Assembly (NCBI GenBank): GCA_002348045.1 | Contig: DDYO01000197.1 | Coordinates: 1 to 9,270 of the forward strand | Direction: 5' to 3' | Length of the DNA: 9,270 nucleotides | Origin: Anaerolineales bacterium UBA2232 | Lineage (GTDB): Bacteria; Chloroflexota; Anaerolineae; UBA2200 | Shown: piece after piece, positions 1-4,683 of the stretch | Layout of the letters: every line of letters starts with the position of its first letter | Numbering within the stretch: position 1 is the stretch's first letter | Notes under the pieces: model-generated | Database searches by the model: none | Told to the model about the DNA's origin: nothing | What the model saw: the letters and a program-made list of their open reading frames with translations, nothing else | Made by a program: the position numbers and the translations under genes

Positions 1-231
1 AGAGCGTTCACGCCAAACACCAAGACGGAGGCATACAACCGTCAGAAGGGCCTCTGCGCTGCCCCTGGCTGCTCGAAGCCTGGCCACAAGTTTGCCCTGG
101 TCGAGATGGAAGCCGACCATATGGTCCCCTGGCACGCTGGGGGTAAGTCGGTCGCGGCCAACTGCCAAATGCTGTGCAAGGCCTGCAACCAGAAGAAGGG
201 TGGCTCCTTGTTCTTGCCCGCCAGTCCGTGA
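1..231 (+). CDS. HNH endonuclease, C-terminal fragment (5' end outside window)
   Basis: Frame 1 is open from the first base to a TGA at 229-231 and gives 76 residues of a cut-off protein. It reads as a classic HNH nuclease module: C19-x4-C24, then E37-A-D39-H40 (metal and general-base segment), PW at 43-44, GG at 47-48, N54, then C59-x2-C62-N63. The cysteine pairs would form the structural zinc site; D39/H40, N54 and N63 form the beta-beta-alpha metal core. HNH domains of this layout (EADH, PW, GG, NCQMLC, CN) occur at the C-terminus of DUF262-type and restriction-like nucleases, but the part that would identify the parent protein lies outside the window. Likely role is DNA cleavage, in defence or mobility. 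The HNH call is secure; the family is inference. A hairpin follows the stop by about 25 bases. Confidence 0.87.
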   Translation, partial: RAFTPNTKTEAYNRQKGLCAAPGCSKPGHKFALVEMEADHMVPWHAGGKSVAANCQMLCKACNQKKGGSLFLPASP

Positions 232-255
232 CCGAAGGGCCCCGCTGAAGGCAGA

Positions 256-291
256 AAGCACAACGCCCAGAGATGCTCTGGGCGTTGGCTT
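256..291. terminator. Probable bidirectional terminator hairpin
   Basis: A perfect 12-bp inverted repeat (261-272 with 276-287, loop ATG) extends outward by AAGC/GCTT around a single bulged A at 260. It lies between the end of the HNH gene on the plus strand and the end of the 104-residue gene on the minus strand. The T-runs are short on both sides (CTTAAAA on plus, GCTTTCT on minus), so the stem, not the tail, makes the case. Convergent placement suggests it serves both genes. Confidence 0.75.
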
Positions 292-328
292 AAAAGCAGT
301 CTGTGAGGGCCGCCTAGCGGCCGTGACC

Positions 329-643
329 CTACGACGAAACAGCACCCCAGATATCAGCCCAGTCTCCAGACAAAGGGAACGTGCCGCTGGGGGTAAGCAC
401 CACATCCACGTGCGTCATGTCCGGGAGATAGTTGAAGGCGCGCCCTTCAACGAGGAATGAACCAAGACTGACAGGTGCAGATGCACTGCCCTGCGGTGGC
501 AGTACGACGGTGTCACCGCGCACAGGCAAGGTAGCAAGCAGGGAGGCGTCCGAAGCTTGCGCTGCGTAGAGCTCAACCGGCTCCCTTGAAGCTAAGGCCT
601 CGCCTGAAGAAGCTTTGAGCAGAAAGCGAACAGAAAACAGCAT
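329..643 (-). CDS. Hypothetical protein, 104 residues, downstream of the outer-membrane protein
   Basis: I do not recognise this protein. It begins 19 bases after the stop of the outer-membrane barrel gene in the same direction, so the two probably share a transcript. A weak ribosome binding site, AGGG, stands about 11 bases before the ATG at 641-643. The protein has no clear signal peptide or membrane segment. Its second half is rich in short beta-prone stretches (VVLPPQG, VSLGSFLVEG, VDVVLTPSG) and it ends with a GDWADIWGAV segment. The minus-strand reading ends about 37 bases before the shared hairpin, which fits an operon end. A plus-strand frame overlaps the same DNA (92-460), but its product has no recognisable features. 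The gene is plausible but supported mainly by position. Confidence 0.5.
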   Translation of the reverse strand: MLFSVRFLLKASSGEALASREPVELYAAQASDASLLATLPVRGDTVVLPPQGSASAPVSLGSFLVEGRAFNYLPDMTHVDVVLTPSGTFPLSGDWADIWGAVSS

Positions 644-662
644 GCGTGGCGTCGCCCTGGAA

Positions 663-1208
663 TCAAAACCGATATTTCACGCCGCCCGAAACGACGTTGA
701 TGGTTTCGCCACTGCCGACAAAGTCACGGTAGCTGTCCAGGCCGCCACGGAGGGTCCAGTTGCGGTCCATCCGATACTGGACCCCAATGCCCAGCAGGAG
801 CCCAGTTCCAGAGACCTTCTCGGTCGCGCCACCAAGCGAAGCATCTGCTGTCGTGCGGGCCAACCCTAGCTTGGCAGTAATGCCGAAGTTCTCAAAGACA
901 TCGCGGGCCCCAACGAGGGCAACCGATGTGGCCGAAGACTTCCAGGACAGCATTCCTGCTCGGCTCATCTCTTGACGAGAGCCAAAGTCAGCGAAGCTGG
1001 CCTCGATACCGAAGCCGTTGCCGAAGCTGTAACCCAAGGCGGCGGACATGGAGCCCTGGTCGCTCGTGTCAGCGTCAACCCCGTTTTGCATCGAAACCCC
1101 ACCTTCCAGAGCCACGTAAGGGCCTGCGTCGATGGAGCGGTATTGAGCGGAGGCAGCGGATGCTGCTGCAACCAGTGCGAGAGCGAGAAGGGTCTTGGAG
1201 AAGGTCAT
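663..1208 (-). CDS. Outer-membrane beta-barrel protein (OmpA-like/PF13505 type)
   Basis: The 181-residue product starts with a textbook Sec signal peptide: MTFSK, a hydrophobic core LLALALVAAASA, and an ASA cleavage site before QYR at about residue 22. The rest alternates polar and hydrophobic residues in many short strands rich in glycine (PYVALEGGVSMQ, GSMSAALGYSFGNGFGIEASF, LLLGIGVQYRM, NVVSGGVKYRF). It ends in phenylalanine, the C-terminal signature for outer-membrane barrel insertion. The length fits an 8-stranded barrel with no periplasmic OmpA domain. The function beyond membrane residence (adhesion, resistance, structure) cannot be read from sequence. The start is set by the signal peptide; no Shine-Dalgarno sequence precedes it (the upstream minus strand reads CTCCTCTTTAAGCACT). 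It probably forms a two-gene unit with the 104-residue gene behind it. Confidence 0.85.
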   Translation of the reverse strand: MTFSKTLLALALVAAASAASAQYRSIDAGPYVALEGGVSMQNGVDADTSDQGSMSAALGYSFGNGFGIEASFADFGSRQEMSRAGMLSWKSSATSVALVGARDVFENFGITAKLGLARTTADASLGGATEKVSGTGLLLGIGVQYRMDRNWTLRGGLDSYRDFVGSGETINVVSGGVKYRF

Positions 1209-1274
1209 AGTGCTTAAAGAGGAGCACGCCCGATTGGCGCTTTAGGTATAGGCACCCCCGCTTCAAGTGCATTT

Positions 1275-1300
1275 GTCCCGAAAACGTTCGTTTATGAGAC
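1275..1300. promoter_or_regulatory. Candidate resolvase crossover site (res subsite I-like palindrome)
   Basis: Two 12-bp half-sites, GTCCCGAAAACG (1275-1286) and CGTTTATGAGAC (1289-1300), are inverted around a 2-bp TT centre and match at 9 of 12 positions. Serine resolvases cut at the central dinucleotide of a palindromic subsite of about 28 bp, and this has that geometry. It sits about 120 bp before the resolvase gene, a usual place for res. It also lies in the upstream region of the divergent outer-membrane protein gene. The assignment as site I is inference. Confidence 0.45.
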
Positions 1301-1304
1301 GCAA

Positions 1305-1333
1305 GAGGGAGGCCCCGTCAGACCTCCCTTTTT
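1305..1333 (+). terminator. Rho-independent terminator in the resolvase leader region
   Basis: Stem AGGGAGG (1306-1312) pairs with CCTCCCT (1323-1329) across a 10-base loop, and TTTTT follows at 1329-1333. The orientation is plus strand. No plus-strand gene ends nearby, so it either protects the resolvase from read-through or ends an unrecognised short transcript. Confidence 0.75.
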
Positions 1334-1345
1334 CTGGCCTGTGGG

Positions 1346-1414
1346 TGTCTCAAAATCTTGTCTCGTTTTCATCGTCTCATTGCTACACTGGCTGCTGAGA
1401 TTTGAGACGGAGAC
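1346..1414. promoter_or_regulatory. Cluster of GTCTC/GAGAC half-sites: candidate res accessory sites and resolvase operator
   Basis: GTCTC occurs in forward orientation at 1347 (GTCTCA), 1360 (GTCTCG) and 1374 (GTCTCA), and inverted at 1403-1408 (TGAGAC) and 1409-1414 (GGAGAC). The pair 1374-1379/1403-1408 forms a 35-bp inverted site. The half-sites resemble those of the palindrome at 1275-1300 (GTCTCATAAACG on the minus strand). A possible promoter overlaps the cluster: an extended -10, TGCTACACT, at 1381-1389, with TTGTCT at 1358-1363 a loosely spaced -35. Binding of resolvase here would also repress its own gene, as known for Tn3-family resolvases. Confidence 0.45.
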
Positions 1415-1418
1415 CACC

Positions 1419-2033
1419 ATGCTCATCGGCTATTCCCGCGTATCGACCGAAGACCAAAAGCTCGACTTACAGCTCGACGCCCTGAAAGGCGCCGGCTGTG
1501 AGAAGTTTTTCGCTGACCACGTGTCGGGAGCCTCCAAGCTCAAGCCAGGGCTTGAGGAGGCGCTGGCCTACCTGCGAGCGGGGGACACGTTGGTGGTCTG
1601 GAAGCTGGACCGACTCGGCCGCACGGTCAAAGGGCTTGTTGACCTGGTGCAGACACTCCAAGACAAAGGCATCCAGTTTCGGAGCCTCACCGATGGCATC
1701 GATACGTCCACCACGGCTGGGCGGTTCTTCTTCCACGTGATGGCGGCTCTGGCCCAGATGGAGAAGGAGCTCGTGCATGAGCGCACGATGGCGGGCCTGA
1801 GTGCCGCACGTGCCCGGGGTCGGCTCGGAGGGCGCAAGCCCAAAATGGACGCCTCGAAGCTTGATGCCGCGCGGAAGCTGCTCCAGGCAGGCACCCCGGC
1901 CAGCGCAGTAGCGAAAACGCTGGGGGTCGGTCGAGCAACGCTGTATCGCGGCCTACGGGTCAGCGAAGACTTTCTGCCGACGCGTGCAAGTCAGCATCAG
2001 GCAGACCGGGAGCCGCTTGATTCAGGTGCTTGA
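1419..2033 (+). CDS. Serine recombinase, resolvase/invertase family
   Basis: A 204-residue small serine recombinase. The catalytic domain begins MLIGYSRVST with R7 and nucleophile S9. SGA follows at 36-38, and LDRLGR with D64, R65 and R68 at 63-68. The long E helix (QMEKELVHERTMAGLSAARARGR, about 113-135) leads to GGRKPK and a C-terminal helix-turn-helix at about 157-179 (GTPASAVAKTLGVGRATLYR). All catalytic landmarks are present, and length matches the Tn3/gamma-delta resolvase group (about 185-200) with a longer tail of about 25 residues after the helix-turn-helix. The ATG at 1419 is preferred because GGAG stands six bases upstream and the product starts exactly at the conserved N-terminus; an ATG at 1341 would add 26 unconserved residues. 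The likely role is resolution of plasmid or cointegrate multimers at the repeats just upstream. The last 12 bases overlap the end of the opposing kfrA gene. Confidence 0.95.
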   Translation: MLIGYSRVSTEDQKLDLQLDALKGAGCEKFFADHVSGASKLKPGLEEALAYLRAGDTLVVWKLDRLGRTVKGLVDLVQTLQDKGIQFRSLTDGIDTSTTAGRFFFHVMAALAQMEKELVHERTMAGLSAARARGRLGGRKPKMDASKLDAARKLLQAGTPASAVAKTLGVGRATLYRGLRVSEDFLPTRASQHQADREPLDSGA

Positions 2034-2885
2034 GGGCCCTTTCCCCCTCGCATCATCCAGCCAGCCTTCCGCTTTTGCCAGCCGTGCGCCCAGGTCAGCT
2101 GCCTGGGCTTCCGTCTTCTCGAGCTTCGCCAGCGCAACCGCCGCTTGCTGCTGAGCCGTTGTGCGAGCGGACCTTTCTTCATCAAGAGATGCCTTGAGGC
2201 TTGCGAGCTCGGCCGCCAGGCGCGGCGCAGTGGTGTTTGCCTCGGTGAGCTGGGTCTCGATGCTTTGCAGTCGAGCCTGAGCCACTGCTGCCTTCTGCTC
2301 AGCAGCGACCTTGGCGTCACGCTCTGATTCAAGGGCCGCTTTCAAACGCTCAATTTCAGCCTCGAGCCGGGGTAGGCCTTCCAGTCGAAGCTCGAGCTTC
2401 GCTTTTTCGGTTCGGGCAAGTCCAGCTGCTTCCCTCTGTGCTGCGGCCTCGGCCTTCACCTCCTCCAAGTCCTTGCCCAGCTGAGCCAATCGGCCAGACA
2501 GCTCTGCGTTGTCAGACTGCAGCGCTTCCACGGTGGCCTGCTCGCCCTCCAGAGCAGCCGCCAGGCGCTCGGACTCAGCAATCAGGTCTTGACTCGCTTG
2601 CTGCGCTGAGACCAGGTCCCCCTCGATGGCCGCCTTGGCTGCGGCCACTTCTTGCGCGACGAAATCCACAAGAGCGCGCTGCAAGCCAAGAGGAAGACCC
2701 GCCTGTGTTTCCGGCGGGCGGATTTGCCTGCTCTGCCAGGCTTGCAGGTACTTCAACACAGTGGCCATGCTGCCCGTGCCCAAGGCCTCGCGAACCGCCC
2801 GCGCGGTGGGCTTGACGCCAGTCGCCCGTAGTTGGTCTGCGACTGCGTTGACCTCTTCTTGCGTGATGACTGACTCTCTGCCCAT
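2022..2885 (-). CDS. kfrA: KfrA-type plasmid DNA-binding coiled-coil protein
   Basis: The 287-residue product has the two-part build of KfrA. The N-terminal DNA-binding domain (about 5-55) contains ITQEEVNAVADQL, then VKPTARAVREALGTGSMATVLKYLQAW, the KfrA_N helix-turn-helix pattern. From about residue 75 to 280 it is an almost unbroken, alanine- and glutamate-rich alpha-helical coiled coil with heptad-like leucines. KfrA of IncP plasmids is an autorepressor and aids stable inheritance, perhaps by building a filament-like scaffold. Here the start ATG has AGAGG six bases upstream, and the promoter contains an array of GTTAY repeats suited to autoregulation. The 3' end overlaps the convergent resolvase gene with no terminator between them. 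Family recognition is strong; the partition-support role is inferred from relatives. Confidence 0.9.
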   Translation of the reverse strand: MGRESVITQEEVNAVADQLRATGVKPTARAVREALGTGSMATVLKYLQAWQSRQIRPPETQAGLPLGLQRALVDFVAQEVAAAKAAIEGDLVSAQQASQDLIAESERLAAALEGEQATVEALQSDNAELSGRLAQLGKDLEEVKAEAAAQREAAGLARTEKAKLELRLEGLPRLEAEIERLKAALESERDAKVAAEQKAAVAQARLQSIETQLTEANTTAPRLAAELASLKASLDEERSARTTAQQQAAVALAKLEKTEAQAADLGARLAKAEGWLDDARGKGPSST

Positions 2886-2903
2886 GGTACACCTCTTTCG
2901 GTT

Positions 2904-2937
2904 GTTACGTTACGTTATGTTATTGCCGTTATGTTAC
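2904..2937. repeat. GTTAY pentamer array, candidate KfrA operator
   Basis: Six pentamers on the plus strand: GTTAC 2904, GTTAC 2909, GTTAT 2914, GTTAT 2919, then a 4-base TGCC spacer, GTTAT 2928 and GTTAC 2933. The block CGTTATGTTA is repeated at 2913-2922 and 2927-2936. The array covers the -10 and the leader of kfrA. KfrA proteins are known to bind iterated sequences at their own promoter; that this array is the target is inference. Confidence 0.6.
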
Positions 2938-2959
2938 AGCATTTAAAAACCGAGCGCAA
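2931..2959 (-). promoter_or_regulatory. Probable kfrA promoter
   Basis: On the minus strand a -35 TTGCGC (2954-2959) and a -10 TAACAT (2931-2936) are separated by exactly 17 bases. The -10 lies inside the GTTAY repeat array, so a protein bound to the array would block RNA polymerase. Confidence 0.55.
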
Positions 2960-2962
2960 GTA

Positions 2963-2974
2963 GGTTGAGCAACC
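2963..2974. repeat. Short palindrome GGTTG-AG-CAACC
   Basis: A perfect 5-bp inverted repeat with a 2-base centre directly abuts the first 9-bp direct repeat at 2975. It may be part of the same protein-binding region, but it is short and could be chance. Confidence 0.3.
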
Positions 2975-3010
2975 GTTGTCCAGGTTGTCCGTGTTGTCTG
3001 TCTTGTCTTG
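2975..3010. repeat. Four tandem 9-bp repeats (consensus GTTGTCYRK-like)
   Basis: Four head-to-tail 9-mers: GTTGTCCAG, GTTGTCCGT, GTTGTCTGT and CTTGTCTTG. All share TTGTC at positions 2-6. No gene covers this part of the non-coding stretch 2886-3203. Inverted material follows at 3065-3088, whose reverse strand reads CTTGTCC then TGTCTGTCTTT, so the array and its partial inverted copy flank about 55 bases of spacer. Layout suggests iterons, a centromere or an operator set. The function is unknown. Confidence 0.65.
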
Positions 3011-3064
3011 AAAGACGAGGCAGGGGTGGAGCCTCTATTCCCACCTGAACTGCTCTGCGGTGGC

Positions 3065-3088
3065 AAAGACAGACAGGACAAGCAGGAC
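3065..3088. repeat. Inverted partial copy of the TTGTC repeats
   Basis: AAAGACAGACAGGACAAGCAGGAC-type sequence is the reverse complement of the TTGTCY pattern at 2993-3010: AAGACAGAC here matches GTCTGTCTT there. Together the two blocks form an interrupted inverted repeat spanning about 110 bases. Confidence 0.5.
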
Positions 3089-3100
3089 TTCGGCACCGCG

Positions 3101-3118
3101 CGTTTAGTTGACTAAACG
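3101..3118. promoter_or_regulatory. 18-bp perfect palindrome, KorA/KorB-operator-like
   Basis: CGTTTAGT (3101-3108) and ACTAAACG (3111-3118) are exact inverted arms around TG. The core TTTAG...CTAAA is shared with the IncP-1 operators for KorA (GTTTAGCTAAAC) and KorB (TTTAGCSGCTAAA), but the centre is longer and differs. It is probably the binding site of a global regulator encoded elsewhere on the element; no korA- or korB-like gene is in the window. It lies 43 bases from the terminator of the partition operon. Confidence 0.5.
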
Positions 3119-3160
3119 GTCCCCAGGTCTTTGGCGTGCTGAAGCCTGCGAATGGGCATG

Positions 3161-3182
3161 AAAAAAGCCGCCAAAGGCGGCT
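3161..3182 (-). terminator. Strong rho-independent terminator of the partition operon
   Basis: On the minus strand AGCCGCC pairs with GGCGGCT across a TTT loop and is followed by a run of six T (3166-3161). It lies 22 bases after the stop of the 61-residue gene and marks the end of the leftward gene series. Confidence 0.92.
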
Positions 3183-3203
3183 GTGTCATCCGAGCGAGAG
3201 CCC

Positions 3204-3389
3204 TCAGGCGTTTACGGCCTGGACTCTCAGCGGTTCGGCTTTGCTGCGGACACGACTGGTCTGCGGGGTGACCTTGCGCAGCTTTCCTTGTTCGTGCAGC
3301 ACTTTGGCCTGCTCAAGCATGCGCCCCACGCTGACTCGCTGCAGCGCAAAGGCAGATTGGTCGGTGGCTTTGCGGGGGTTGCTTACCAT
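3204..3389 (-). CDS. Small hypothetical protein, 61 residues, last gene of the par operon
   Basis: I do not recognise the product. It is basic (many K and R), contains one likely helix (VGRMLEQAKVLHEQGKL, about 22-38) and ends in a polar, arginine-containing tail. The ATG at 3387-3389 is chosen because AGGAG (3396-3400) stands exactly six bases upstream; a TTG at 3408-3410 would place that ribosome binding site inside the coding region. The gene follows the ribbon-helix-helix gene by 48 bases and is closed by the strong terminator at 3161-3182. A good ribosome binding site between a partition gene and a terminator makes it a likely real gene. It could be an accessory partition or regulatory protein; the function is unknown. 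Confidence 0.65.
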   Translation of the reverse strand: MVSNPRKATDQSAFALQRVSVGRMLEQAKVLHEQGKLRKVTPQTSRVRSKAEPLRVQAVNA

Positions 3390-3437
3390 TGAGGGCTCCT
3401 GTCGATTCAAGTATAGGTTGCGCCCTCGCGGGGTGTC

Positions 3438-3902
3438 TTACGCGGCGGGTCTACCGGTCTTCAGCTTAGGCACGTCGTTCGTGACGGCCGAAAACTGGGT
3501 GTCATTCAACATGGCCAACGCGGCGATACCGGCGCGGACTACTTCGCTTCGATTGAGCATGACACCCGCCTGCGCGGCCCGCATACGCAGGCCGTCAATG
3601 CGTCGGCTCTCGTCCGGGGGCAACGAGAAGGTCTCCCGGATGATGGCGCTCTCCCCTTTTGGCTCTTTTCGAGTGACACGCGCCCCTTTGACGATGCCAG
3701 CGTTCACGGCTTTCGGCTTCTTCGCTGGGGTGGGCGTCTCCGCACTTTGCGGAGCGGCCGGCACTTCGAGCGGAGGCACGACAGAAGGGACAGGCTGCGT
3801 TGGCGACAAGACCCCGGCCGACATGGCCTGGTCGGCGGCTGCGTACTTGTCTTTCTGTGCCACGCCTGCAGCCAGGCGCTCTTTGAGGGAAGGTTTAGCC
3901 AT
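3438..3902 (-). CDS. Ribbon-helix-helix DNA-binding protein, probable ParB-type partner of ParA
   Basis: The 154-residue product has a charged N-terminal segment (MAKPSLKERLAAGVAQK), a flexible proline- and alanine-rich linker at about 33-62, and a C-terminal DNA-binding region. Residues about 88-132 fit a ribbon-helix-helix fold: a beta strand IRETFSLP, helix A from PDESRRIDGLRMRAAQAG, a turn, and helix B SEVVRAGIAALAML. Type Ib plasmid partition systems pair a short ParA with a small ribbon-helix-helix centromere binder whose flexible N-terminus stimulates the ATPase. The gene begins 32 bases after parA and the order is the expected one, so that role is the best inference. No good Shine-Dalgarno precedes the ATG; the leader is instead occupied by three 9-bp repeats (3917-3943), a likely binding site for the protein itself. 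It could alternatively be a pure transcriptional repressor. Confidence 0.75.
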   Translation of the reverse strand: MAKPSLKERLAAGVAQKDKYAAADQAMSAGVLSPTQPVPSVVPPLEVPAAPQSAETPTPAKKPKAVNAGIVKGARVTRKEPKGESAIIRETFSLPPDESRRIDGLRMRAAQAGVMLNRSEVVRAGIAALAMLNDTQFSAVTNDVPKLKTGRPAA

Positions 3903-3916
3903 GGTGCGTATCTTTC

Positions 3917-3943
3917 ATACGGTACATACGGTTTTTACTGTAA
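3917..3943. repeat. Three tandem 9-bp repeats at the parA / ribbon-helix-helix junction
   Basis: ATACGGTAC (3917-3925), ATACGGTTT (3926-3934) and TTACTGTAA (3935-3943) follow head to tail. The parA stop codon (3935-3937) falls inside the third unit. A 20-bp stretch here (3919-3938) matches 7047-7066 inside the primase-helicase gene at 18 of 20 bases. It is a candidate operator or centromere site. Confidence 0.6.
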
Positions 3944-4588
3944 CCCGAGCAGCGCCTGGATTTCCTTGACGAGAGCGGTCACCTCCGCCTGGGCTGGCTT
4001 GGCGCCCGACACCTGAGCCACTGTCCCACCGAAAGCCACGCTCTGGGGGTAGGCCTGCCGCTGCCGGAGCACCGTCTTGAGGAGGTGGGCGTCGAACTGG
4101 GCCAGGATTTCCACCGCATCTCGGCCAAGCTGGGTGTTCGGCTGCAGGGCGTTGACCAAGATGGCGGTCTTGATGTTCTCGTTGATGGCCTTGGCCCGCT
4201 CCACCAGGCGAATGGTTTCCTGCACCGCCCAGATGTCGGGCAAGGACGGCCTTGTTGGGATGAGCACCAGGTCAGAGACAAGGAAGGCTGCCTGCGGCAC
4301 TGGGGAGCTCACGGAAGGCGGGCAGTCGACCAGGATGTAGTCGTACTGCTCGGACAGCCGTTGCAGCTCGCGGTGGATTTTTGACCCGGCAGCGGCCAGG
4401 CCCACCACCGTGGCGGGAAAGGGCTCCCCATCGGACATGGCGGCCCACTTGGAAGCGGTGGCCTGCTCGTCAGCGTCAGCGACCAAGACTCGGTGCTTCT
4501 TGGCAAGCGCCCCGGCCAGCTGCATCGTCACGGTCGTCTTGCCCACCCCACCCTTTTGGTTACCCACCGAGATAATCGTCGCTGCCAT
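3935..4588 (-). CDS. parA: ParA-family partition ATPase
   Basis: A 217-residue ParA/MinD-type ATPase. Seen directly: a deviant Walker A K12-GGVGKT-T19 with the signature lysine K12, Walker A' VADADEQATAS at 36-46, and Walker B DYILVDCPP with D88 at 83-91. It lacks an N-terminal helix-turn-helix, as expected for type Ib plasmid ParA (about 200-220 residues), so operon repression should fall to the small DNA-binding partner encoded next. ATP-bound ParA coats the nucleoid and moves plasmid copies bound by the partner. The ATG at 4586-4588 is preferred: AGGG stands seven bases upstream and the product then begins MAATIISVGNQKGG. A GTG at 4601-4603 would add five residues and consume the ribosome binding site. 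A 90-base gap to the primase-helicase holds a hairpin and 9-bp repeats. Confidence 0.95.
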   Translation of the reverse strand: MAATIISVGNQKGGVGKTTVTMQLAGALAKKHRVLVADADEQATASKWAAMSDGEPFPATVVGLAAAGSKIHRELQRLSEQYDYILVDCPPSVSSPVPQAAFLVSDLVLIPTRPSLPDIWAVQETIRLVERAKAINENIKTAILVNALQPNTQLGRDAVEILAQFDAHLLKTVLRQRQAYPQSVAFGGTVAQVSGAKPAQAEVTALVKEIQALLGLQ

Positions 4589-4619
4589 GTGTGCACCCTT
4601 CACAAAGTATTTAAGTTCA

Positions 4620-4664
4620 AAACGTTACGTATCGTTTGTAACTTACCAATCGTTCTTACTGTAT
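4620..4664. repeat. Five degenerate 9-bp repeats in the parA leader
   Basis: Read in steps of nine: AAACGTTAC, GTATCGTTT, GTAACTTAC, CAATCGTTC, TTACTGTAT. All have A at position 3 and T at position 7, as do the units at 3917-3943 and most at 7036-7071. On the minus strand AACGATTGGTAAG and AACGATACGTAAC form an 18-bp-spaced direct repeat. The block sits between the primase-helicase stop and the parA start, where a par promoter (possible TTGGTA, 16 bases, TAACGT on the minus strand) is expected. Confidence 0.5.
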
Positions 4665-4665
4665 C

Positions 4666-4683
4666 GGTGAGCTTTCGCTCACC
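4666..4683 (-). promoter_or_regulatory. Hairpin with GAAA tetraloop across the primase-helicase stop codon
   Basis: On the minus strand GGTGAGC and GCTCACC form a perfect 7-bp stem capped by a C(GAAA)G tetraloop, an unusually stable RNA loop. The TGA stop of the upstream gene (4679-4681) is in the 5' arm. No T-run follows, so it is not a classical terminator; it may protect the 3' end of the message, cause attenuation, or separate rep from par expression. Confidence 0.55.

Noticed and set aside
92..460. Plus-strand open frame of 122 residues
   Set aside because: It overlaps the HNH gene in another frame, crosses the terminator hairpin and gives an arginine-rich product without features.
1341..1418. 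Upstream ATG that would lengthen the resolvase by 26 residues
   Set aside because: The added residues are not conserved in the family, and GGAG stands six bases before the ATG at 1419.
2438..2815. Plus-strand open frame of 125 residues
   Set aside because: Proline- and arginine-rich mirror of the alanine-rich kfrA coiled coil.
2904..3010. CRISPR array
   Set aside because: The repeats are 5 and 9 bp units in tandem without unique spacers of 30 bases or so, and no cas genes are present.
3136..3969. Plus-strand open frame of 277 residues
   Set aside because: It runs antisense through the minus-strand terminator, the 61-residue gene, the ribbon-helix-helix gene and the parA end, all of which have better support.
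4589..4603. GTG start five codons upstream of parA
   Set aside because: It would place the AGGG ribosome binding site inside the gene; the ATG at 4586-4588 gives the usual ParA N-terminus.
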